From Brasenia schreberi (taxonomy: Eukaryota; Streptophyta; Magnoliopsida; Nymphaeales; Cabombaceae): a stretch of 64,000 nucleotides of DNA. A program made the translations under genes and the position numbers. This document shows positions 23,501 through 36,600 of this stretch, in pieces. The stretch is taken from the NCBI GenBank assembly GCA_036023115.1, contig JAYKKT010000048.1, forward strand, positions 7,646,501-7,710,500, read 5' to 3'. Below the pieces are notes generated by a model. It had not been told where the DNA came from. It searched no databases and saw nothing but the letters and a program-made list of their open reading frames with translations. Position 1 is the first letter of the stretch, and every line of letters starts with the position of its first letter.

Positions 23501-26500
23501 TATGATGGTGCAAAAACATGTGTGAGGACTCAGGAAGGAACGGCAAACTTCTTTGAAGTTAATATTGGGTTACATCAAGGATCAACTTTAAGTCCATACT
23601 TATTTATAATGGTGATTGATGAATTAATAAAACATATTCAAGATGAAGTACCTTGGTGTGTGTTATTTGCAGATGACATTGTATTAGTGGAGGAGTCTAT
23701 GGAAAAAGTTAATAGAAAATTGGAACTATGGGGAGAAACATTAGAAAGCAAAGGCCTTCGACTTGGTAGATCAAAGATAGAATATATGGAATTTAAGTTT
23801 GATCATTTGGTGACCCCAAAGTTCACAGAAATTAAAATTGGCACACATTGTGTCAGAAATGAAGATGTTGAGATGGATCAGTGATCATATAAGAAAAGAC
23901 CATATACATAATGAGGTTATTAGAAACAAATTAAGAGTGGCACAAACAAAGGATAACATGAGAGAATATCGTTTAAGATGGTTTGGACATATAGAAAGAA
24001 GATCAAAAGAAGAACCTCTAAGAAGGTATGAAAAACTAAATTTAAAAAGTATTAAAAGAGCTAGAGGACAACTACAAAAGTGTTGGAAAGAAACAATAAA
24101 GAATGATCTAGCTTATTGTGAGTTAACTGCTAACATGGCACACGATAGGGATCTCTGGAAACAAAAAATCCATGTAGTCGACCCCGTCTAGTATGGGAAA
24201 AAGCTTAGTTGTTGTTGTCATTCAAAAAAAAGAAAAACGCAAATAACTCTAAAAACACTAAAAAGAACAAATACAAAGAAAAAAATTCTGAAAGACACTC
24301 AAAATATACCATAATCTGAGTTAAGAGGCTTGCACGGACATTCTAGAACACTTTTTTGAGATCCTTGAACGCCAAGGAGGGGGAGAGCCATCGGAAGAAG
24401 GCTGGGGAGTCGTGAACAAACTTTAGAAACCCGCAAAAATGCGGGTTTCTATTCGGTCATACGTGTCGTATCGTGTGATATGTTACTATATGTGATACAG
24501 TAACGTGTTGCGTATTTTGGCTTCTCATGATACGATACATATCGTATCATATGGTACGATGCGATATGGATAACGCTGCAATGGTGCCTTCATTCAAAGT
24601 TTAAACTGCCCTATATCACTAATTATCACTTGAAAGCTAGGAGATCTCACACCAATAAATAAAAAATGGAACAATGAAAACAGATGGTGAGTGCATGATC
24701 GAAAGACATCATAATGAGTGTTGCTCTCCTTCAACCCAATTCTTGTAGTGATGGATATAAGCGTAATCAAAATTCCTGGGGAGTTATACATTTGGATATT
24801 GCTCCTAGGAATTTCGATTGTGCTTATATCCATCACTATAAGAATTGGGTTCAAGCTTTCCTCAACCCCTTTTCATCAATGGACTCCTGACGTATACGAA
24901 GGAGTGCGGTTCGTTCGACAAATTCCTACCTCTATATCCATCTCCTCTCAGAGATGTTTGAATTTTTCAAAACTCCATGGACATGCAGAAGAGAAATGCT
25001 ATCCCCACTCGTACCAAGACATAACTTTTACCAACTATTTATTGTTATCTTTGTACTCGTTCTCTTTCTTCTTTTTTATATCGATTTTCTAATGTAGCTT
25101 ATTGTAGTGAGTCATGCGATGAACGTACAAAATTAATCCATGGGCTCTTCGAAATTGGTGGTCGTGAGCGAAATGACAATGAAGATGGTAAACACCCCTA
25201 TGTTAGCTTTCATACTAGAATCTTCTCTTTCGTATGAAAATGAAATCTTTTCGGTCTTTTTTGATGTACTGTGCACATAATCGTGAATTGCTTTCTTTAT
25301 TTCTTCGGTTGCATTCTTGAAAGATGTCATATTTTCGGTCATTCCCATTAAATGACCCTTGTATCTTGTTATTCAATTGGTAGAAACATGACCACATAAC
25401 GTGCAAAACACTAACATTTTATTCATCATAAATTTTGTCAAACCCCAATTCTATGTTGGATCATTAGAAGTTAGGAGTCTATAGCTGTACGATGAATTAT
25501 AAAACCGAATACCAATTATATTACTAGTGCCGATGCAGCGGTACCACAACTATGACTCCACTTCCACTTGGACAATAAGCGGATGCACTTACAGATGATT
25601 TTATGCTCATTATAAAAAACAAAATAACTACTGCTCTAATAAGAAAATGGGACAAATTGAACACAAGATGTAATATATCAGTCATTATCAGATTCTGATA
25701 ATAAGCTTAGGATTAATTTCATGCATGCTCTATAATTTTTTTGAAATATAGCATTTGTTGTATGATAATAAGCTTAGGATTAATTTCATGCATACTCTAT
25801 AATTTTTTTTGAAATATAGCATTTATTGTATGAAAATTGTTGAGAACATTATTTTCATAACCTTTTGGCTTAGAAAATAAAATGGTATTAGATAATAATA
25901 CTATAGGCAAATTGGTTGCTGCAAGCGCATCGAACATGGCAAAGAGGTGTAAGCGCATCCAACATCGACACATAAAATCCAATTTTAGAACAATAAGTTT
26001 CTATAAGGAAACATTGCTTCTAAAATGTTTTTATATCTGTGTAAATGAACACAAAACCATCATAATCCTAAAATAAGGACTAAACATCACTTGAAATAAC
26101 ATCTAACAAGCATGTTTGTTGATGAAAGAGAAGAGAGAGAAGACGGCACAGAGCCGAAGGAAGAGACAAGAGAGGGGGGGAGATAGATCTTGTCTACAAC
26201 AGAGGATGACAGACAAAGAGAGAGAGAGAAGAAAGAATCCACGAGAGAGAGAGAAGGCGGCATAGGTGGAGAAAGAGAGAGAAAGAGAGGGAGAGAAGAG
26301 AGAAAGGGAGAGAGAGCTTGCCTATGGCAAAGGAAGACAACGGAGGCGATGGACATCGGTGGTTGCCGCTCGCTGATAGTGGCAGGGAGAGTAGACACAA
26401 CAAACACGAGAGGCGGGAGAGAGAGGCGAGACACGCTATTTAGTGTTTTAACTTACCTAGGAACACCCGCGATAGCTACCATGCTATAGCGGTTTTTGTA

Positions 26501-27653
26501 TTCGCTATAACGTGCTATTAATGACATAGACAATGACAACAAGGCAACAATACAAATCAATATGATGAGAGGATTAATCATATTGAGATTGATTATCATT
26601 TCATAAGAGAAAAAGTAGCAAGTCAAGAGTTCAAGTTGTGTACGTTAGGTCCGCAGATCAAAGGGCAGATTTCCTTATGAAAGCAGTCAATAGAAGCAAC
26701 CTCACGATGATGACTCTAAGCAAGTTGGGTGTAGTGAACATCTTTCACCCAACTTGAGGGAGAGCGTTGAGAAGTAATATCGGATCCTGGATATCAGATC
26801 AGTTCTTATTTGTTAAACATGTTTAAACAAGAGCATATTAGTCTTTTAAGTTACAAAGTCCTTATAAATATCAACTTAAGTGTAGGGTTTAGAGAGGAAA
26901 AAGGTGAAGCAGCCAGGAGGGCTGCCGCAGACTGCATATTCTTGTTTCCTGAGATTGGGAGGTTATCTCATTTCATATTGTGTAATATGTTCGTTGATTA
27001 TCAGTAAGATTTTTCAGCGGTATATACGTTGTTAACCTACTTATAGACAAACACAAACACACATGCTCGGGGCACAATCTTAAGTAGTTCCTGTCTTCAT
27101 GCTAACTCATCAATTTATCTTGTAGTCTTAGATTGCCATCTTTGTGTGTATATCTTTTGGTAATAAATTTATGTCTGTCAAGTTAGCGGATTGTAGGAAG
27201 TCTTGATATTGGGGCTTTCCCAGCGTGTTAAATCTTTTGATGATGTAGTCAACTTCCATTTTTGGGGAATATTATGCGAAGTATGATGTTTTTAAAATGA
27301 AAGTAAATACAAACTTAAAGACATGACCTTTGGGGAATGAATTGCTTGAATCAATTAAGATCAAAGAATTGTATACTCATAGCAAAACTGCAACTCAAGC
27401 TAAACTTTTTGCTCTACGGTTATCTTGATGATATTTAGTTAGTATTAACGTCTGTTTGGCAATCAAACTCCTTATGAGTGAATGTACTTGTTTTTGCAGA
27501 TCCTGATTCAACATTTGCGTGAGAGGGTTAATCTCAGTGAGGTGCTCCAGAGCTTTCCTTTCTCTTTTCAAATTTCTGGAACAATAATATCCATGATAAG
27601 GGATCATTGGGTCATCTGATGCTCAGTCTCAACCGCATCTCTCTCTCTCTCTA

Positions 27654-27686
<33 letters not shown>

Positions 27687-30600
27687 AACTTCTATTTTCA
27701 TATGTTGTATAAGTGCTTGTTTGATAGTCTCTGCATAATCGTAGCTAAATGCTCCTGGAGGCTTTATGTCAATGTAGATCTCCTAGCTCTTAGTCCTGTT
27801 AAATATAGTCATCAGTAAAATCTGGAATTTTTATGTGATTCATACCTGATTTTACCACTTTAAAATGATGCAGAATAAGTTAAAAGAATCTCAATATCTC
27901 CTAGTGCCTTGGCAAACTGGACAGTTGAGCAACCCATCTTTTCCTTCACAATCACCACCTCATCAGGGAAGTGGTTTTGATGTGATGCCCCAGAAGACAG
28001 CCGTGTCTTCTCCCATTTCTTTTGGAGCACTAAACCACTGGGAGGCCTCTGATAGCCATCAGCATCAACTTGGTTCAGAGCATCTTGTCCCAAAATCTGT
28101 GGAGCAGAATGATCACGGACCATACTCCTCTGGATCTAGGTAAGGTCTTAATTCCGTTTGACGATGTTTTTTAGTTCCTGTCTGGGAGACAGATGTTATT
28201 ATGGTACCGTTCACATTGCATTAGTTTGTGTACTTTCTTGGCTATCACTTGAACGGTTCAGATAGCTTCAGGTTTATCTTCTATATTCATTTCTTTGCTT
28301 CTTTTCAAATTCCAATGCAGCTGTGGCTAAAGAAGATTACAAATTCATCGTACTCCTGAATTTTCTTAAGGAGTGTGGATAAATTAGATAATGATTATAT
28401 TTAGAAGGAAGCTATGTTAATCTTTCCTAGTAGATGATCTTCTTTCCTTGTTTCACAAGGAACATTGCATGTATAAAATCATGAGAGATCTTAATTTTCA
28501 CAAGAGCGATTGATGGTTGATATGATCTGATCATGTCCTTGTGTCACTCTTTCTCGTTTCTCAAGTAAATACCAGTTCTACTCTTTTCACAAAGATGATA
28601 GTGACGATTTAACGAATATTGGCTAACTTTTACTTCCATAGGATACTGACCATCAGAATGCAGGTTGATGTTATATCTGTTACCGAAAAAAACCTTTCAA
28701 GTTGATTGTGGTCTTCTTGAAGGTAGCGTTAATGGTGGAGTACCCAAGGGAGGTTGAAAAGGGTTGCCAAGCTAACCTAAGGTATTCTTTGTGCGATGAA
28801 ATTGATGAAGCGTTAAGAGACCATAAGATTTCCTTTCCACATGACAATAGAAGGGAAGACTAATATTATTCTTAAATTTCATGCAACACCCTTTGGTTAC
28901 TTCCGCTGAACTATCATATATATAGTAATATGGAGAAAACGCTGAAAGTCATTCTTGAAACTTGCCGAACGGTACCTTCCAATGATAGAGTTGGCACCCT
29001 TAAGCCTTCTGTTACTGAATTGACTAGGTTCTTCGAGTAATGTGGTCTCATTACCTCTGTTATGCTCTCTTTTCGGAACTCTGGATCTAGGAGACTGAAC
29101 AGTACAGTTTTGCAGGCATTTAAGCTCTTGCAAATCGAGAAAAGTAAAACACCTCACAACAGGATCCCCCTTTTCCCAAAATGTCAATTTTGAAAGGCAT
29201 CTCTTTGAGTAGTAACTAGGTAGGATGTCCTCTGACAATCGTTGGTCGTATCTCTAACTTTGTTTTTTGGTCACGTGATGCTCTCAATGTCCCAGTAAAG
29301 TCTTCTGAGAAAGATTTGATAGACAGTGTGCTCGCTTGCATGAAACTACCACCCAATCATCATTGGATGAAACTATTCCATGCAAAGATGGATGCAATAT
29401 ATGTTGGGTTATTTCCACTATTTATTAATGCATTGAGAAGTTAAGTGTTGGATATTAATATGGAAAATACTCTCTGTAAGAATTTGGTTGTTAGAAAAAT
29501 CTAATATTTATGAACTTTATCAAGCTTTTAATTTACTCCTGGTTTACCTCACCTCCATACTGGATGAGAAGGTAGCAGTGGATTATTTATATGCTCCTAG
29601 ACACATAAACATTTTTGTGTCCATGTGTCAGTGTGCATGTGCTTGTGTTGTGTGATAGAGAGCCCTGCATTGGCAAACAAATCTGGAATTATGATATTAA
29701 GCCCTAAAGCTCACTTTTCATGATTATAGTATAGCTGCTAGCACGCACTTTTCTTGTTTATATCTTCACATCCAGCTGATTAGGAATTGTAATTTAGATT
29801 ATAAACCCCAATGGAATTGGTATGACAGGTGCTTGTATTGCGTGATAGGGAACCCACGTTCGTGGGCAAGTCAATGAGGGACTGAAATTTACAGCTTAAA
29901 TCTCAGATTATAGTATAGGACATGCGTTTTCTTTTTCATGTCTTCACAAGCAAGCTGATTAGAAATTGTAATTTAGAGTCTATACCTCAATGTTCATTAC
30001 ATGATGCAAGGGAAGTTTTCTTATTATAATTTATTTTCCCTTGTGTTGTGAATTCTGACCTATAGGAGAAACAATAATTCTGGAATGGATCTGCAACCAA
30101 ATATGACAGCTTGGATTTCAAATAGCTCTTTCTTTGAGGATGTGGAGACTGACAACTGAAAGTTAGGTTTCCATATCTTTTTTTTTTTACTATGAATGGA
30201 GAAGCTATGATGGTAGATCATATGGAGAGGTGGGGTGATGGTGGGACGACATGGAACATTTTGTTTATTAGAAACCATCAAGACATCCTCTTTATTCTTA
30301 GGTGAATAGGGTGGGGGACTGTGATAGAAAGGAGCAGCTGATGTGTGTTTTAGGGTGTGTAGTTTCTATAGAGAATGTAATAATGAGAATACACTACAAC
30401 TACGAGTGAGGTGCCTTAGAATTTCATTTGGATTCCTCCTCGGGTTTCTTTTTTGCATGGGAACTAGCATGGAGTTATTGTTACTATGGAAATATCGATT
30501 TCTATGCAATCAAAGAATCCATGTAGCATACCCTACCTAGTTTTCAATCTACGTCGTGTGCGAGCGTGTCGGCTTGTTTGCTTAAACTAGCAAAGATTGA

Positions 30601-33600
30601 TTTTCTGACTTCGTGTAGCGATTGTAGTTAAGTGAGATCTTTTCGCCTTAGGCCTTCTTGAACCGGCACTAGCATAGACACTTTGAGGATTGTTTTAAAT
30701 AAGGTGTATTTTCAAAATTCACTTTCGAATCAACTTGACTTAACCAAAAAAACATGCACTTGGCCTATAGAAGAAAATTTTTCTATGTTCTTAAAAACAG
30801 AAACTGATTCTGTTTTGATAACTTATTTTTGGATTTTTCTGAACAGTTTCGGAATCTCCAAAATTCACGAAAATTTTATAGTTAGTAAACACGATTATGG
30901 AGATTCTGGAAGTATTTTTATTTTATTTTTTTGTGCTATTATTGTGCAGCATTAAATCAAGAATGTGCCTTTCCTCAGGCGTTTGGAACTCATCTATTAC
31001 AGAAATACAGAGGTTTAACGAAACGTCTCTATCACGGTGCACAAAGCTCCGATCTTTATGAACTTGGTCTTGTTGAAAAACTATGGATGCCAAGTTTCCA
31101 ATTAGACAAGTTTCACTGAAATTGGTTCACTACAGACAGAGTTACAAGATAATAACCCAAGCTCTGTTAAAGAAACACAAATTTGATAGATTGAACGATA
31201 GATTTTACTGATCTTCCCCAATTTTAATTACGTGGCTGCATGGCCTTAAAATTCTTAAAAATTTTATCATTTGTGGGCTTGTGTGTGAGGATTCGTTATG
31301 CCAAATTTCATATCATTTAGAGTAGAGAGATGAAAATAAAAAATTAAACATCAAATAAAACATCAGACGAATGCAGGATGTTGAAAAATAGATTTCCGTA
31401 TTTAAAACATATATTAATGCATTTTGTCTGAAATTAAAAGGCTAATCACAACAATTATAAAGTAAATGACTGAAGGAAATGAATTGAAATATATTTATAG
31501 CTCGTGTAATAGACGTGAATATAAAGAAATGAAATGGACATCATGGGGGAGACAATTGCTCCATCTTTACAACCCCTCAAATTGAATGAATGGAAAGGAG
31601 AGAATTAAAACAAATGAGAGGAAAGAGATTGACCTTGGATGGAGTCCTTAGCAACGAGATGGTAGAAGAAATGGAGAGGGTCGGCCTCCCTTTCTTCCTC
31701 TCTTTTCTTTTTTTTTTCTCTTCCTCTCTCTCTCTCTTTCTCTCCTTCTCTTTCTTTCCCTCTTGTTACAACTCTCCCTCTCTCTCTTAGGCTCTTTTCC
31801 CTCTTCCTTCAATGCCTTCAGTGCTGGAAATCAACCTCAAGGTTCTTTTTTATAGGCTTTTGGTGGATCTTGAATTGGATCTTTGATTGGGTCTTTTAGA
31901 GCCCAAGTCTTAATCCAATCTCTTGGCTGGCCACATGGCTTCATGTGGGCCTGTTAGTGGTCCCCTTAACTAAGGTGAGTTCAGCCCCTTGTGGTGAGGG
32001 TTAGGCACGACCTGGTCTTCATGTGACCTAGGCACAATTTGGTCATAATCGGCCAAGGGAGTTCAGCCGGTTAGGTGCAACCGGGGGTGGCCCGGTTAGG
32101 TGGTTCCTTTTGGTGCCATACTTGATGAAGTCATGGCTTGGCTTGGTTCGACTAAGTTTAATTTGGGGCAGCCTTGTGCCATATTTGATGGAGTCTTGGC
32201 TTGACTTGATCCATATCTTTTATCCTCCTTTAGTCTTTGTCTTAAACTTTTGATTTGGCCTACTCTATCTTAGCTTTAACTTCCCTAGCCCGTTCGAGAC
32301 TAGGTCTTTCGTCTTGGTTCACATTTGGTTTGACTCGCAGCTTTGTCCGTCAATCATACTTGAATCCTGTTCTTGATTTCAGATTCATGGTTTCAAATAT
32401 TTCTTTTGATTATTTAAAACCATTTTGTTTGAGATATATTTGAAAACAATGAGTTCTATCTAAATTTTTAAATACTTTTAAACAACTGAGTTCCATTCCC
32501 AGTTTGTTTGCATGGGTGATCTGCTTTCGCTTTGTGAGTTATTCTTTACCGTTTGAACCACTTTAAGTCTTTGTTGGGTATAGGGTATTGAATCACTTTA
32601 ACCATTTCGATGGGTGTAGGGTTTCAAACCTCTTTATCCCTTGGGTGTGGGGTTTCAAACTTCTTTATCTCTTAGTTGTGGGGTTTCATACCGCTTTAAC
32701 CCTTTGATAGGTGTAGGGTCCCGGAGTAAGACCGTCCTCAATTGGGCGAGTTTTTGAGACCTGATTTGAATTTGATTTGGATTTCAAAGGTTTTTGCAAA
32801 TTTGACATTTTGCAAACATTTTTTTGGGTTTGGTTCCCAATGTCTCGTTCTCATTTGTCTCTTTGAAGAAAATTTGTTTGAAACCATCATTTCTTTGAAG
32901 GAAATCATTTGAAACTCAGAATCCTACCAATTTGGGCTTATGGAAAAAAGCAATCATTTTTTGGCTCTTTGTGAAAGTGATTTTTTTGAGAGAGGTGCAA
33001 TTTACCCTTATTTTGAAGCTGTCATGAAATTTTGGTGCGGAACTGAGTTTGTTTAAGGTGTCTTTATTTGAAAACCAATGACTCAAAACCACAATTTTTT
33101 CTTAAAAAGACAAAATTTCTAGAACATCAAATCTTTTGAGAAAAATTTTAGGTTTTTATAGACATACATAGTGCTTTTTACTACCTTACTACTTATTAAT
33201 TAAACTTATTAATCGAAAATATAAGTGGAGAGTCTGTCTAATATAGCTCCAGTAATCACATATCTCACCACTACCCAAGAGCTGTTCTAAGAGGATATCT
33301 TCTTGTGAGTGCTCTAAGAGGTGACAAATAGTTAAACTAGAAGTTTCTTATCAAAACCCATGGGCACCTGAAGTCTACCATGTTCTTTTTAAGTTAACCG
33401 TAAGATAAATAAAATATTGCATGTTCAAAGTAACTTCTACTCTAGGCTCGAACCATCATCTGTTATATTCCATGTGAGTGCTCTTGTACATTCACATCTA
33501 ACTTTCGAGATCCCTAGTGTTATTAGTGCATTGGAACTTCTCCCCGACTCTAAGTGCTTTTAGAAGTATCAAAGTTTATTCCAATAAAGGATAGTACGAT

Positions 33601-36600
33601 CTCTTGATTTGGAAAACCTCAAAGCACATATTGTCAGTGTTGTTTGTACCGAATTGTGTCATGTATTGTTTTTCTCTATGTGATGGTTTATCATATCATA
33701 ATTTTTTTTTAAAATATTTTAAAATTCAAGAAAAATAAAAAAAAATCAGTAAAAATCAAGAAATATTCTAATTTATACTAGTTTTGTAATCCGTGGAAGC
33801 AATGTTGAATTTGGTCATAAACGATAAGTTATTGAAGCAAATTGCTTGTTATTGTTCCATTCTTTTAAATGTTGGAAACTGTTTATTTTTATGGTTCTTA
33901 TTGTTATTGTTCCATTTTTATGGTTTTTATGGAGCTTACCTTTTAAGGGAAGATAGTTGTTTGTGCAACCTACTAATGTTGGACATGGTCATAATTAATA
34001 AGTTACCATTACTGACTCTGGGGCTGCAAATCATATGGTCGGAGGGTCTTCATATTTTTCAGAATATCATCTACTTCAAAAACAAGAGTCAATTAAGTTG
34101 GCTGATGGATGAATCTCTTATATGATTGGACAGGGAAGTGTACCCACATGTCTTACATATTTACAACTAGTTTACTATGTTCCTAGCTTTCCTATAAACC
34201 TTCTCTCATTAACGCCTTAACACGTACATTGAATTGTAGTGTGACATTTGATTCCTCTAGTTGTTCTTTTTAGGACCTGAAGAAAGGAAAAATCTTTGGT
34301 CGTGATAGTCTTCGACGAGGATTATATATTCTAGAAGACAAGTCACAACATTCTTCTTCACTTAGTACTGTTGCAATTACTCAAGATGCGAAGATCCAAC
34401 TTTGGCATAAACATTTAGATCATTTACAATGTCTAAGCTCTATTATGTTTTTCCAAATTTTAAAATCGAGTCAAATAAAATTCCTTTTGAGTGTGAAGTG
34501 TGTCAACTACCTTATCCCCCGAGTGAGTTAGGAGATCCCAACCTTTTGAACTTTTACATTTTGGCATATGGGGTCCCAATCCTATTTCCTCTTTCTTTGG
34601 TCTACTTTGTTTCCTTTATTGATGATTGTACGCGTCTCACAATTGTCTACTTAATAAAATCAAAAGTTGAGGTTTTTGCTATTTTGCTTATTGTTCATAA
34701 ATTTATTTTCACTCAATTCAATACTTCTGTGAAAGTTATTCGCTCGGATAATGGGGGTGAATACATTAACAGACAATTGCAAGAATACTTTCTTGTAAAT
34801 GGTATACTTCATCAGACCTCTTCCTCATATACACCTCTGCAAAATGGTATAGGCGAAAGAAAAAATCACCATATTCTTAAAGTAGCCAGAACTCTTCTTC
34901 TTCAGCAAAATGTTCCTAAAATTTATTGGGAGGAAACTCTTCTTACTAGTGTCTATATAATAAATAGGATGCCTAGTAGCGTTCTTAAGGGAGTGTCGTG
35001 TAAAAAGTCTTAATCATGACCCAAACTCTTTAATGTCACTCCTCGTATCTTTGCTTTGTTCATGTTCATTTATTTGGTCATGATAAACTTGATCCAAGAG
35101 CAGTAAAGTATATATTTCTTGGTTATTCTCAAACAAAAAAAGGTTATAAATGCTATGATCCAATTCAAAAGAAACTTTATGTATCTATCGATGTCACATT
35201 TTGTGAATCGTCTCCCTATTATTCTTCTTAGGGGGAGTTGGCCTCCACTCAAAACAACTCTTCTTATGTACTTTTCTTAGTTCCCAATGAAACTGAAGAT
35301 CTAATAGATAGAAAAGAAGAGAAGCAAGTTGATTCAAAACTAAAGCAAATTACTTTATATAGGAGGGGATCGAGGAAGGTTGTTCATTACCAGGAGGAGA
35401 CTTTACGGACTCCAACCACAAAAGATTATTCTTTTGATTCATATCCACAACTAGGAATGGAAGAAGACTCGGAAGTACCTATTACATTTCGAAAAGGAAA
35501 AAGAACATGTACACGGTATCCTATCTCTAACTATGTTTTGTTTGCTAACACATCGGAATACTATCAAAATTTTGTTGTAAATGCTGATCAGAATAACATT
35601 CCCTCATGTTTTGAAGAAGCCAACAGGTACCCTTTATGGAAAGCAACAATAGAAGTAGAATTAGATTTACTAGCTAAGAATAATACTTACAATCACCAAA
35701 CTTCCTCACAACAGAAATATAGTGGGATGTAAATGGGTTTTCACTATTTAATACAAAGCAGTGTAAATTGGTGTTGATGATCGAAGGTTGATGCTCATGA
35801 TGCAACTTCAACAAATCGCCAAAATTCCCAAGTCACCCAAGTATGGGTGTGAAACTTTAAATATAGCAATTAAGAGAGCTGAAGCAAACCAAACACAAGG
35901 CAAAAGTTGTACGATGACAACATACTTTATTCATGGATTAGTGTGGTATTTATAGAGTATACATAGGTTACATAAGAGGCAAGAAAGAATGATAAAAGCA
36001 AATAAAGAGAGGGTTGTTGGCTGGCCCCTTGGCCAACCACTAGCCGTTGGGGCTCCAACGGTTATTACCCTATTACATTAACACCCCCTTCAAACTTACG
36101 GGGTATATACCGAAAGTTTATCCAACAAAAATTGAAAACGAGTGGTCGAAAGAGATTTAGTGAAAAAATCTAGTAGTTGCATCTTAGATGTGACATAACA
36201 TAGTGTAATCTTCTTGTTCAAACAATTTTCCCGAACAAAATGGCAATCGATCTCGATATGCTTCATCCATTCATGGAAGGTGTTGTTGGAGACAATGTAC
36301 ATGATGCTTTTGTTGTCGCAATACATGATGGCAGGATGTTGCAAAGTAACTCTTATGTCCCCTAGAATAGCTGTAATCCAAGAAATCTCTATCATAGTTG
36401 TAGCCATAGCTCGATATTCAGCTTCAGTGGATGAGAGTGACACTTTTTGTTGCTTTTTGCACTTACAAGAGATAAGGGATTCACCTAGAAAAACACAAAA
36501 ACCAGTCGTAGAGTGTCTATTGTTGACATCTCTACCCTAATCAGTATCTGTATATAAAGATAAATCAAAAGACGAAGAAGAAATTAAGAGAACCTCCTTG

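Larger units (their letters stand above)
19557..24578 (-). mobile_element. hAT-2: internally deleted hAT inserted into hAT-1, carrying LINE D
   Basis: The left terminus is CAGTGTTGTTTGACGCGTATCG's first 20 bases at 19557-19576. The right terminus reads CAGCGTTATCCATATCGC in reverse, at 24561-24578. Flanks CAATGGAG (19549-19556) and CAATGGTG (24579-24586) match at 7 of 8, the hAT target size. Removing the element rejoins hAT-1 coding (..GQFKL / PLYHEVRK..). About 3 kb of its 5.0 kb is LINE D. Both ends carry cgtatcgta-type subterminal repeats. Confidence 0.85.
17757..25560 (-). mobile_element. hAT-1: BED/DUF659-type hAT transposon, split by other insertions
   Basis: Minus-strand pieces fall in order. 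A BED-finger-like end is at about 25500-25220 ([32 protein letters not shown]). Next is [17 protein letters not shown] at 24660-24600, then, after hAT-2, [16 protein letters not shown] at about 19545-19495. The transposase core follows at 19420-19080 ([45 protein letters not shown]). Then come DPAVDVLRM (about 18870), [12 protein letters not shown] (about 18640) and [14 protein letters not shown] (about 18320), with a C-terminal DDSLTW at about 17960. Coding is broken by many stops. Outer ends and target duplication were not found, so the borders are approximate. Confidence 0.75.
8632..27019 (+). mobile_element. Copia-4: Ty1/copia retrotransposon filling intron 1, with many insertions
   Basis: LTRs at 8632-8883 and 26765-27019 differ at roughly 16-18 sites plus two short indels. 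A primer site like TGATATCGGAGCC (8884-8896) follows the 5' LTR, and a polypurine tract (TTGAGGGAGAG, 26754-26764) precedes the 3' LTR. Same-strand coding pieces appear in order. Gag is at 9201-9867 ([25 protein letters not shown]). The pre-integrase [13 protein letters not shown] is near 14500 and integrase at 14700-15800. RT is at 16330-17041 ([25 protein letters not shown]), and the RNase H end (IDYHFIREK) at 26578-26764. Copia-1, three LINE pieces, hAT-1 and hAT-2 are inserted within. Flanks GTATG and GTATA are a possible target duplication. Stops are frequent; it is dead. Confidence 0.8.
28140..33634. other. Intron 3, left part: no gene, mixed repeats
   Basis: Only short ORFs. It holds a 190-bp-period duplication (29639-29993), a CT-rich tract (31680-31790) and a possible 3'-end scrap of an RTE LINE. 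The block at 31840-32760 has an unusual GC content and CCGGTTAGG motifs, typical of some LTR-type repeats, but I see no protein or clear ends. Confidence 0.4.

Noticed and set aside
26190..26489. Open frames of about 100 codons on both strands, rich in Arg/Glu or Ser/Leu
   Set aside because: They lie in a GAGA low-complexity tract; the composition alone keeps the frames open.
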